Origin: DATFJZ01 sp034660495 | GTDB lineage: Bacteria > Desulfobacterota > Desulfobacteria > Desulfobacterales > Desulfobacteraceae | Direction of reading: 5' to 3' | DNA length: 12,154 nt | NCBI GenBank assembly: GCA_034660495.1 | Contig: JAYEJJ010000215.1 | Span: 1-12,154, forward strand | Shown: positions 6,624-12,154 of the stretch, piece after piece | Position numbering within the stretch: position 1 is the first letter of the stretch | How the letters are laid out: the number at the start of each line of letters is the position of its first letter | Notes under the pieces: generated by a model | The model's input: only the letters and a program-made list of their open reading frames with translations | Database searches by the model: none | What the model was told of the DNA's origin: nothing | Made by a program: the position numbers and the translations under genes

Positions 6624-6655
6624 CGGGAACTCTATCTAACGGGAACTCTACCTAA
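6624..6655. repeat. Two 16-bp direct repeats spanning the stop codon of the acyl-CoA synthetase
   Basis: CGGGAACTCTATCTAA (6624-6639) and CGGGAACTCTACCTAA (6640-6655) are adjacent and differ at one base. On the coding (minus) strand the inner copy contains the real TAG stop at 6650-6648, and the outer copy contains a second TAG at the equivalent place. Confidence 0.9.
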
Positions 6656-8237
6656 TAAGTTCTGAAATGTTTTTTCTCTTGTCCTGGGCGTAAAGCCGTC
6701 TCAGTTTGGGCTTTTCAATTTTTCCAGTTGGATTTCTCGGCACATCATCAAAAATTATTTTTCTTAGACGTTTGTACCGGGGAAGGCCTTTCCCAAAGTC
6801 AACAACCTCCATCTTGGTCATCTGGTATTCGGGCTTTACCGAAACAATCCCTGCAGGGATTTCTCCCAGCCGGTCGTCAGGTACGCCGATAACTGCAATA
6901 TCGAGAATTTTTTTGTTTTCCATGAAAAAATGCTCTATCTCCACAGGAAAAATATTTTCTCCACCGCATATGATCACATCTTTTTTCCGGTCCACCAGCC
7001 AGATGTATCCGGACATATCGTAGCGGGCCACATCACCTGTATGAAGCCACCCGTTTTTTAAAGTTTTCCGGGTTTCCTCAGGATTTTTATAGTAGGCCTT
7101 CATCACCCCGGGACCCTTTACCAGAAGTTCACCGGTTTCTCCCCTTGGAAGGCGGTCTCCCTTGCCGTCAACAATGCTGCACTCCCAGTCAAAACCCGGG
7201 ACGCCGATGGCACCGACTTTGTGGGTATTTTCAATTCCCAGGTGAACACACCCCGGACCTGTGGTTTCAGTCAGCCCGTAATTGGTATCGTAATCATGGT
7301 GGGGAAAATATTCCTTCCACTCCCTGACAAGGCTTGGGGGAACAGGCTGAGCACCGATGTGCATCAACCGCCACTGATCCAGCCGGTATTGAAAAATATC
7401 AAGTTTTCCGTTTTCAATGGCATTGAGAATATCATAGGCCCAGGGGACAAGAAGCCATACAATGGTGACATGTTCCTCGGATACCGCTTCAAAGATCCAT
7501 TCCGGTTTTACCCCTTTTAGAATAACGCTTTTGCCGCCCACCTGAAAACTGCCCATCCAGTGCATTTTTGCCCCTGTATGGTACAGGGGCGGAATGCAGA
7601 GAAACACATCCTCATGGGTCTGGTTGTGGTGACGGTTTTCAACGTAACAGGCATGCTCAAGGTTTCTATGGGTGAGCAGAACGGCTTTGGGCATTCCAGT
7701 GGTTCCGGAAGTGAAATAAAGGGCTGCGTCATCTTCAATTTTTATTTCAACTTCAGGCGGAATGTCGTCTCTGTGGAGCGCTGCAAAATTTTTATACGGA
7801 ATGGCATAGTCCGGGCACTTGTCATCAGGTCCGGTAAATATCCAGGTTTTTACATGTTTTTCAAGGGATGTCTGGATCTCAGCCAGCCTGTCAATAAACT
7901 CCTCTCCAAAAATAAACACCTCGGCATCAGATATTTCTGTGCAGAGTTTTATCTTGTCTGATTCAAATCTGAAATTAAGCGGAACAACCCAGGCGCCGGT
8001 GCTGAGTATACCAAAATAAACAGGCAGCCATTCCAGACAATTTGTCATCAGCTGCACCACTTTATCGTTTTTTTTAATTCCCCGGCTGACCAGGGCATGG
8101 GCCAGGCGGTTGGCCTCTCTGTAGAACTGATCCCAGGTAATCTCCCTTCGAAGGTTCTCTCCGGGACTGCGCTCAACAAGCGCGGTTTCTTCTTTGTACC
8201 GCCGGCTGTTCCTTGCCAGAATCTCTGTGATGACCAT
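6648..8237 (-). CDS. AMP-dependent acyl-CoA synthetase/ligase (ANL superfamily)
   Basis: A 529-residue cytoplasmic enzyme that activates a carboxylic acid with ATP to an acyl-adenylate and then forms the CoA thioester. The family motifs are in order: P-loop YFTSGTTGMPK at 174-184, A4-like PPLYHTGAKMH at 216-226, A5 YGLTETTG at 320-327, A7 GWLHTGD at 396-402, A8 hinge DRKKDVIICGGENIFPVEIE at 416-435, and A10 NPTGK at 502-506 with the catalytic lysine K506. It resembles medium- to long-chain fatty acid or aromatic acid CoA ligases, but the substrate cannot be read from the sequence. AGGA lies nine bases before the ATG. The gene is read in the same direction as dnaK but is separated from it by a strong terminator, so it is probably transcribed on its own. 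The last codons sit inside a 16-bp duplication. Confidence 0.92.
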   Translation of the reverse strand: MVITEILARNSRRYKEETALVERSPGENLRREITWDQFYREANRLAHALVSRGIKKNDKVVQLMTNCLEWLPVYFGILSTGAWVVPLNFRFESDKIKLCTEISDAEVFIFGEEFIDRLAEIQTSLEKHVKTWIFTGPDDKCPDYAIPYKNFAALHRDDIPPEVEIKIEDDAALYFTSGTTGMPKAVLLTHRNLEHACYVENRHHNQTHEDVFLCIPPLYHTGAKMHWMGSFQVGGKSVILKGVKPEWIFEAVSEEHVTIVWLLVPWAYDILNAIENGKLDIFQYRLDQWRLMHIGAQPVPPSLVREWKEYFPHHDYDTNYGLTETTGPGCVHLGIENTHKVGAIGVPGFDWECSIVDGKGDRLPRGETGELLVKGPGVMKAYYKNPEETRKTLKNGWLHTGDVARYDMSGYIWLVDRKKDVIICGGENIFPVEIEHFFMENKKILDIAVIGVPDDRLGEIPAGIVSVKPEYQMTKMEVVDFGKGLPRYKRLRKIIFDDVPRNPTGKIEKPKLRRLYAQDKRKNISELIR

Positions 8238-8285
8238 TTGATATCTTCCTGAAAGTAAAAAAACTTTAGTATTTCAAAAGCAAAA

Positions 8286-8316
8286 ATCCTGCTGTGCACT
8301 ATAGACACAGCAGGAT
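8286..8316 (-). terminator. Intrinsic terminator of grpE-dnaK
   Basis: A perfect 11-bp stem, ATCCTGCTGTG (8286-8296) with CACAGCAGGAT (8306-8316), encloses a 9-base loop. On the minus strand it is followed by TTTTTGCTTTT, and it lies about 28 bases after the dnaK stop codon. Confidence 0.9.
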
Positions 8317-8344
8317 CATATTTCAAGACAAGTTTTTTATTTTT

Positions 8345-10273
8345 TTATTTCTTGTTTTCATTTACTTCTTCAAAATCCGCATCCACCACATCTTCGTCCT
8401 TTTTAGCTTCGCCTGAACTGCCGGCTCCAGATGCGTCCTGTGCTGCCTGCTGGCCGGAATCACCGGCAGCCTGCTGGTACATGGCTTCTGCCAGCTTATG
8501 GGACACCTGGGTCAGTTCCTCACTTTTCTTTGTAATGGCATCCTTGTCATCCCCGTCTTTTACCTGTTTTAATGCGTCAACAGCGGATTCAATGTTCTTT
8601 TTGGTGTCCGCATCCACCTTGTCGCCGTGTTCCTTGAGCGTCTTTTCTGTCTGATCAATTAGGGATTCAGCAGTATTCCTGGCGTCTACCAGTTCCTTAT
8701 TTTTCCGGTCTTCATCTGCATGCATCTCAGCGTCCTTGACCATCTTATCAATTTCTTCTTCGGAAAGACCACTGGCAGCGGTAATGCGGATGGACTGCTC
8801 CTTGCCGGTGGCCTTGTCCTTGGCGGATACGGAAACAATACCATTGGCATCAATGTCAAAGGAAACCTCAATCTGCGGGGTTCCCCGTGGTGCCGGCGGA
8901 ATATCGGTCAGCTCGAACTGACCCAGGGTCTTATTCCCGGAAGCCATTTCACGCTCTCCCTGGAGTACATGGATGGAAACCGCCGGCTGATTGTCTGCTG
9001 CTGTTGAAAAGACCTGACTCTTTTTGGTTGGAATGGTGGTGTTCTTTTCAATGAGCTTTGTCATAACACCGCCCAGAGTCTCAATCCCCAGGGAAAGCGG
9101 GGTTACATCAAGGAGGAGCACATCGTTTACGTCTCCCTGAAGAACACCCCCCTGGATGGCCGCGCCCTGGGCAACCACCTCATCAGGGTTGACGCCTTTA
9201 TGGGGCTTTTTCCCGAAAATTTTCTCCACCCTTTCCTGAACAGCCGGCATACGGATCATGCCTCCCACAAGAACAACCTCGTTAATATCTCCGGCACTGA
9301 TTCCGGCATCCTTTAAAGCGGTTCTGCAGGGTTTTTCAAGGTTGTCAAGAAGATCAGACACAAGGGATTCAAGTTTTGCCCTTGTCAATTTTACATCCAG
9401 ATGTTTTGGACCGCTGGCATCTGCTGTGATAAACGGCAGATTGACATCTGTTGATACCGCGCTTGACAGCTCCATTTTTGCTTTTTCAGCGCCTTCTTTG
9501 AGCCGCTGAAGGGCCATTTTGTCTTTTCTTATATCAATGCCCTGTTCTCTTTTAAATTCATCTGCAATATAATCAATAATGCGCAGATCAAAATCCTCAC
9601 CGCCAAGATGGGTGTCTCCGTTGGTGGATTTTACTTCAAACACACCGTCTCCGATTTCAAGCACAGACACATCAAAGGTTCCGCCCCCAAGGTCAAATAC
9701 TGCAATTTTTTCATCGCCTTTTTTGTCCAGGCCATAGGCCAGGGCAGCAGCAGTGGGTTCGTTTATAATACGCTTGACATCAAGACCGGCTATCTTGCCG
9801 GCATCCTTGGTGGCCTGGCGCTGGGAGTCGTTAAAGTATGCAGGAACGGTAATAACCGCTTCCTTGACCTCTTCGCCCAGATAATCTTCAGCTGTTTTTT
9901 TGATATTGGCCAGTATAAACGAAGAAATTTCAGCCGGGCTGTGCTGTTTGCCCCTGAGGTTGATCCGGGTATCTCCGTTTGACGCTTCCTCAATTTTAAA
10001 GGGGAGTACTTTGATATCTTTCTGTACCTGGTCTGAGTTGAATTTCCGCCCAATCAGTCTTTTAACACCAAAGACCGTGTTTTCCGGATTGGTAATGGCC
10101 TGCCGTTTTGCTGTCTGGCCCACCAGGCGGTCTCCCCCTTCTGTTACTGCCACAACAGAGGGTGTGGTGCGTCCGCCCTCTGAGTTGTTGATAACCTTGG
10201 CCTCACCGCCTGCTTCCACAACCGCGACGCATGAATTGGTTGTTCCAAGATCAATACCTATTGTTTTTCCCAT
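8345..10273 (-). CDS. dnaK: Chaperone protein DnaK (Hsp70)
   Basis: A full-length 642-residue Hsp70 that binds and releases unfolded polypeptides in an ATP-driven cycle with DnaJ and the exchange factor GrpE. The nucleotide-binding domain shows the phosphate-1 loop GIDLGTTNS (6-14), NEPTAAALAYG (171-181), the phosphate-2 motif DLGGGTFDVS (194-203) and the adenosine motif VGGMIRMPAV (336-345). The interdomain linker is DVLLLDVTP (384-392). The substrate-binding domain follows, and then an alpha-helical lid and a Q/G/A-rich tail ending DADFEEVNENKK, a typical DnaK C-terminus. AGGAGG stands eight bases before the ATG. grpE precedes it by 81 bp in the same direction, forming an operon. dnaJ does not follow directly: a terminator and an acyl-CoA synthetase do. 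Confidence 0.99.
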   Translation of the reverse strand: MGKTIGIDLGTTNSCVAVVEAGGEAKVINNSEGGRTTPSVVAVTEGGDRLVGQTAKRQAITNPENTVFGVKRLIGRKFNSDQVQKDIKVLPFKIEEASNGDTRINLRGKQHSPAEISSFILANIKKTAEDYLGEEVKEAVITVPAYFNDSQRQATKDAGKIAGLDVKRIINEPTAAALAYGLDKKGDEKIAVFDLGGGTFDVSVLEIGDGVFEVKSTNGDTHLGGEDFDLRIIDYIADEFKREQGIDIRKDKMALQRLKEGAEKAKMELSSAVSTDVNLPFITADASGPKHLDVKLTRAKLESLVSDLLDNLEKPCRTALKDAGISAGDINEVVLVGGMIRMPAVQERVEKIFGKKPHKGVNPDEVVAQGAAIQGGVLQGDVNDVLLLDVTPLSLGIETLGGVMTKLIEKNTTIPTKKSQVFSTAADNQPAVSIHVLQGEREMASGNKTLGQFELTDIPPAPRGTPQIEVSFDIDANGIVSVSAKDKATGKEQSIRITAASGLSEEEIDKMVKDAEMHADEDRKNKELVDARNTAESLIDQTEKTLKEHGDKVDADTKKNIESAVDALKQVKDGDDKDAITKKSEELTQVSHKLAEAMYQQAAGDSGQQAAQDASGAGSSGEAKKDEDVVDADFEEVNENKK

Positions 10274-10354
10274 GATTTTATCCTCCTGATGATATATATT
10301 TTTTTTTATTTATTTAAAATTTTCAAGTTATTGTGTTTCAGTAATCCCTGTGAA

Positions 10355-11056
10355 TCACTTTTCACTGCAGTCACTGTTTTCTGCGTCTTTTTTTTCAGGT
10401 GCCTTGGAAACAATCACCATGGACGGCCTGATGAGCCTGTCATTGAGAAGGTATCCCTTTTGTAGCTCTGTAATCACAGTGTTCTCCGGATGATCACTGG
10501 ACTCTGCCTGGGTAACCGCCTGATGAAATGCCGGATCAAAAGGTTCTCCTTCTGCTTTAACCGGTTTTACATTGAATTGGTCAAAAAGCTTAAGCATTTC
10601 TTTCAATGTCAGGTTCACACCCTCAATCACCTTGTTTTCTGCTTTATTTTCACTGCCGGTACTGACAGCCCTTTCAAGGTTGTCCACAACCGCTAAAAGG
10701 CGTTTAATGAGGGATTCATTGGCGAATTTCTTAAAATCAGCCAATTCCCGGGCCGACCGTTTTTTATAGTTATCAAGCTCAGCAGAAAGTCTTAGAACAC
10801 GATCCTTTTCTGAGGCAAGCGCTTCTTCAAGGGCTTTTATTTTTTCATCAGGCTTTTTATTGTTTTTTTTGAAAAACCCCTTTTTGGTACTGTCGTCTTT
10901 TTTTTCAACATCTTCTTGACTTTCATTTTTCTCAATGTTTGAATCTTCATTGACGTCAGCATTTTTTTCCCGGGTTTCTTTCTGATTGTCTGTTTGACAC
11001 CCAGAACTGGAATTTTTAGATTCCATGTTTTCCGCTGTTCTGTCTTTTTCTATCAC
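10355..11056 (-). CDS. grpE: Nucleotide exchange factor GrpE
   Basis: A 233-residue cofactor that drives ADP release from DnaK. Residues 1-70 are a charged, low-complexity and probably disordered tail (many E, K, N, D, S) with a basic patch KKGFFKKNNKKPDEK. Residues about 71-130 form the long dimerisation coiled coil (EALASEKDRVLRLSAELDNYKKRSARE). The C-terminal beta domain carries the GrpE signature GYLLNDRLIRPSMVIVS at 201-217. I chose the GTG at 11056-11054 because AGGAG (11067-11063) lies six bases upstream; the longer open frame begins with TTG at 11104, inside the promoter's -10 box, and can be excluded. A further ATG lies at codon 11. The gene is first in the grpE-dnaK operon. Confidence 0.96.
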   Translation of the reverse strand: MIEKDRTAENMESKNSSSGCQTDNQKETREKNADVNEDSNIEKNESQEDVEKKDDSTKKGFFKKNNKKPDEKIKALEEALASEKDRVLRLSAELDNYKKRSARELADFKKFANESLIKRLLAVVDNLERAVSTGSENKAENKVIEGVNLTLKEMLKLFDQFNVKPVKAEGEPFDPAFHQAVTQAESSDHPENTVITELQKGYLLNDRLIRPSMVIVSKAPEKKDAENSDCSEK

Positions 11057-11103
11057 TCTTTTCTCCTGATTTGATTTCTTAACCTGGAAACAATTCTCAT
11101 TCA

Positions 11104-11130
11104 ATTATATCAGTTAAAAGCAGATAACAA
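11104..11130 (-). promoter_or_regulatory. Extended -10 promoter of grpE-dnaK
   Basis: The minus strand carries TGATATAAT (11112-11104), an extended -10 element with a perfect TATAAT, and a moderate -35 TTGTTA (11130-11125) with a 15-base spacer. Transcription would start near 11097, about 40 bases before the GTG start of grpE. It looks like a vegetative promoter. I see neither a heat-shock sigma-32 promoter nor a CIRCE palindrome. Confidence 0.65.
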
Positions 11131-11131
11131 T

Positions 11132-11153
11132 TGCATGTAAAAGCTGTCATGCA
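11132..11153. promoter_or_regulatory. Palindrome adjoining the grpE promoter (possible operator)
   Basis: TGCATG (11132-11137) and CATGCA (11148-11153) form a perfect 6-bp inverted repeat with a 10-base centre. It begins two bases upstream of the -35 hexamer, where activators or repressors commonly bind. It does not match the CIRCE consensus bound by HrcA. The function is an inference from position alone. Confidence 0.35.
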
Positions 11154-11255
11154 GAATCAAATATATCGCTGCACTGTAACATCCTTGACCGGAGCGGCCA
11201 CTACACCTGAGATGCCACAACAAATGATGAAAGCATCAGCTGACTTTTAACACTT

Positions 11256-11263
11256 AAAAATGC
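11256..11263. repeat. Target-site duplication, left copy (AAAAATGC)
   Basis: These eight bases touch the left terminal inverted repeat of the MITE-like element and are repeated exactly at 11522-11529, touching its right end. Confidence 0.85.
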
Positions 11264-11521
11264 GGCATCCTTCATAATGCTTCAAAAGTAGTTTACACTT
11301 TTTGTGTTTGATTTTTATATTTTTCGTGCCTTTCGTGGTTAAAAAAAATAAAAAGTGTAAAGTACTTATGAACTCGTGAGTTGTAAGTTCTCTGAAATTC
11401 TAAATTGTTATTCTATAACCTATTTGAAATCATTCAAACTGAATTTTTCTTCGAAAATTTTGGCTATTAATAAATTCAATAAGTTATGAGAACTTACCAC
11501 TCTTGAGTTATGAAGGATGCC
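11264..11521. mobile_element. MITE-like non-autonomous transposable element (258 bp)
   Basis: The ends are a perfect 14-bp inverted repeat: GGCATCCTTCATAA at 11264-11277 and its exact reverse complement at 11508-11521. Directly outside both ends stands the same 8-bp sequence AAAAATGC (11256-11263 and 11522-11529), as left by a transposase that duplicates 8 bp of target. No transposase reading frame fits inside, so it would need an enzyme supplied from elsewhere in the genome. The interior is AT-rich and strongly self-complementary: stem A 11286-11303 with 11350-11367, stem B 11371-11399 with 11481-11509, and small hairpins at 11423-11438 and 11442-11459. A motif TTTCGTG occurs twice near 11322-11337. 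I cannot name the transposase family; several families make 8-bp duplications. Confidence 0.85.
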
Positions 11522-11529
11522 AAAAATGC
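11522..11529. repeat. Target-site duplication, right copy (AAAAATGC)
   Basis: Exact match to 11256-11263. The bases beyond the two copies differ (CTT on the left, TCA on the right), as expected if the duplication ends there. Confidence 0.85.
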
Positions 11530-11664
11530 TCATATAAATTTTAATGACAGATCAAAGGTTTTTTTATTGTAATTTTAAAATTGCCTTAAAATCATATGTT
11601 CAATTTGGAGAAAAAAATAAGACTGTTTGGTATGATGTCAAGATATAAAAAAAGAAGGGATAGT

Positions 11665-11688
11665 AAAAAAGAAAACCCGGCTGCCCGG
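11665..11688 (-). terminator. 3' end and U-run of the SRP RNA gene
   Basis: On the minus strand the closing helix strand (11688-11676) is followed directly by TTTTCTTTTTT (11675-11665). The terminal helix of the RNA itself, plus the U-rich tail, serves as the intrinsic terminator. Confidence 0.7.
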
Positions 11689-11838
11689 AAAATCACAAGA
11701 TACTGCATAACCGGGATCGATCCACGACACAGATGATATCACTTATCGCTGCTTCCTTCCGGACCTGACGAGGTTCATGACCTTCTGTTACGCGGCGACC
11801 GGTCAGAATACCTGTACAGGATAAACCAGACAGCCGGG
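11676..11838 (-). ncRNA. ffs: Signal recognition particle RNA (4.5S/SRP RNA)
   Basis: The minus strand contains the near-invariant SRP RNA apical hairpin GTCAGGTCCGGAAGGAAGCAGC-type segment (11769-11748) with its GGAA tetraloop, which binds Ffh (SRP54) for delivery of nascent membrane and secreted proteins to FtsY. The ends pair: CCCGGCTGTCTGG at the 5' side (11838-11826) with CCGGGCAGCCGGG at the 3' side (11688-11676), using G-U wobbles. This defines a single long hairpin of about 163 bases. A consensus promoter is placed so that transcription starts at the first C, and a U-run follows the 3' end. The length lies between the usual small bacterial form (about 100) and the large form with an Alu domain (about 270), and I see no Alu domain. 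End positions are accurate to a few bases. Confidence 0.94.
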
Positions 11839-11846
11839 AATTTATT

Positions 11847-11875
11847 TTTATACAATATTATAATCCTTTTTTCAA
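11847..11875 (-). promoter_or_regulatory. Sigma-70 promoter of the SRP RNA gene
   Basis: TTGAAA (11875-11870), a 17-base spacer and TATAAA (11852-11847) stand on the minus strand. The first base of the closing helix, at 11838, is nine bases past the -10 box, an ideal start site. This agreement supports both the promoter and the RNA boundary. Confidence 0.8.
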
Positions 11876-12154
11876 GAGTAAAACATTAATTCCTTTGTTT
11901 CTTTTACTCGATTTACAGGTTTTTTAAAGGAGAACCGATTAGGGGCAATGCTGTTCAAAAAATTTGATGGTCGAGATAAAGGGGTTGCACAAGCCCCTGG
12001 AATAAATTATATATAAAATCTTAAGAAAAAAAGTAAATATTCGACTTGGTTTTTTATTGTTATTTCAATAGGTTAAAAAATCAATTTTAAGCCGAATATT
12101 AACAATAGATTTTGGGCATCAAACATAACTTTTATAACCACTTGAATTTATTTA
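11876..12154. other. AT-rich terminal region without a recognisable gene
   Basis: I find no gene here. A 22-codon frame from 11949 (MLFKKFDGRDKGVA...) has a poorly placed ribosome binding site and is not called. A 7-bp hairpin lies at 11980-11998 (AGGGGTT, five-base loop, AGCCCCT, one G-U pair). On the minus strand it is followed by TTTATC and could be a weak terminator for a gene outside the window. A larger imperfect inverted repeat lies at 12033-12103. Confidence 0.5.
12033..12103. repeat. Imperfect inverted repeat with nested inner stem
   Basis: GTAAATATTCGACTT (12033-12047) pairs with AAGCCGAATATTAAC (12089-12103) at 13 of 15 positions. Inside it, TATTG (12055-12059 region) and CAATA flank a TTATTT loop, and T6 faces A6 between the two stems. 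The whole could fold into one long hairpin. AT-richness makes part of the match likely by chance. Confidence 0.5.

Larger units (their letters stand above)
6168..6647. other. Repeat-rich intergenic region between lolA and the acyl-CoA synthetase
   Basis: This 480-bp stretch holds no gene that I can support. Part of it (6168-6275) is an open extension of the lolA frame. The rest has a structured segment at 6350-6387 (GCCGT and ACGGC enclosing GTTAC, loop CTGTCA, GTAAC). It also has a 10-bp inverted repeat, a C10 tract at 6550-6559, a 3 x 12-bp tandem repeat and a 2 x 16-bp duplication. On the minus strand the 6350-6387 hairpin, followed by a T-rich but interrupted stretch, might act as a weak terminator for the acyl-CoA synthetase. 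Base composition is mixed, richer in G and C than other gaps in the window. Confidence 0.55.

Noticed and set aside
6561..6655. CRISPR array
   Set aside because: The repeats are too short (12 and 16 bp), directly adjacent without spacers, and too few.
11057..11104. Upstream extension of grpE to a TTG at 11104
   Set aside because: It overlaps the -10 element of the promoter. AGGAG precedes the GTG at 11056 at ideal spacing.
11632..11736. A 34-codon plus-strand frame beginning MMSRYKKRRDSKK
   Set aside because: It runs antisense into the SRP RNA gene and has no close ribosome binding site. Its basic residues come from the A-rich terminator region.
11949..12017. A 22-codon plus-strand frame (MLFKKFDGRDKGVAQAPG...)
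   Set aside because: An AAAGGAG lies too far upstream, the frame is very short, and nothing around it supports a gene. It could be a remnant, but I cannot show that.

Overview
The window is mostly conserved bacterial housekeeping sequence, with mobile or repeat-derived DNA at three places. The protein families, moderate base composition and gene content suggest a Gram-negative, anaerobic deltaproteobacterium-type organism (Desulfobacterota, possibly Desulfobacteraceae such as Desulfobacter or Desulfobacula). That placement is inferred from general resemblance only. A periplasmic lytic transglycosylase, a LolA-like lipoprotein chaperone and signal peptides show an outer-membrane (diderm) cell.

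Layout from left to right. Positions 1-240 (minus) hold the N-terminal 80 codons of an IS607-type serine transposase, cut by the window edge. It lies just 21 bp beyond the stop codon of an MltB-family lytic transglycosylase (262-1296, minus). A divergent promoter region (1297-1622) separates this from a plus-strand group: radA (1623-2981), rlmE/ftsJ (3089-3691) and yebC (3705-4448). A strong hairpin with a T-run (4490-4524) ends this group, and being symmetrical it can also end the converging nadA. On the minus strand follow nadA (4523-5428), preceded by its probable operon partner lolA (5475-6167). A repeat-rich gap without a convincing gene (6168-6647) holds a C10 tract, a 3 x 12-bp tandem repeat, a 2 x 16-bp duplication and several CCTGWCAGG palindromes. 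Next come an AMP-binding acyl-CoA synthetase (6648-8237), a dnaK terminator, dnaK (8345-10273) and grpE (10355-11056), all minus strand. grpE has an extended -10 promoter and an adjacent palindrome. I see no CIRCE element.

The most interesting segment is 11256-11529. It is a 258-bp non-coding element with perfect 14-bp terminal inverted repeats, flanked on both sides by the same 8-bp sequence (a target-site duplication), and filled with long internal hairpins. This is the anatomy of a MITE. Beyond it, on the minus strand, lies the signal recognition particle RNA gene (ffs, about 11676-11838) with a clear promoter and a U-rich terminator. The last ~280 bp are AT-rich and hold no gene that I can support, only two hairpins.

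Functionally, grpE-dnaK form a chaperone operon and the SRP RNA serves co-translational membrane targeting. RadA acts in recombination and repair. RlmE and YebC act on the ribosome and on translation or gene expression. LolA and MltB act in the envelope. I do not see a multi-gene novel system here. The candidates for something undescribed are the MITE-like element and the structured gap at 6276-6647.
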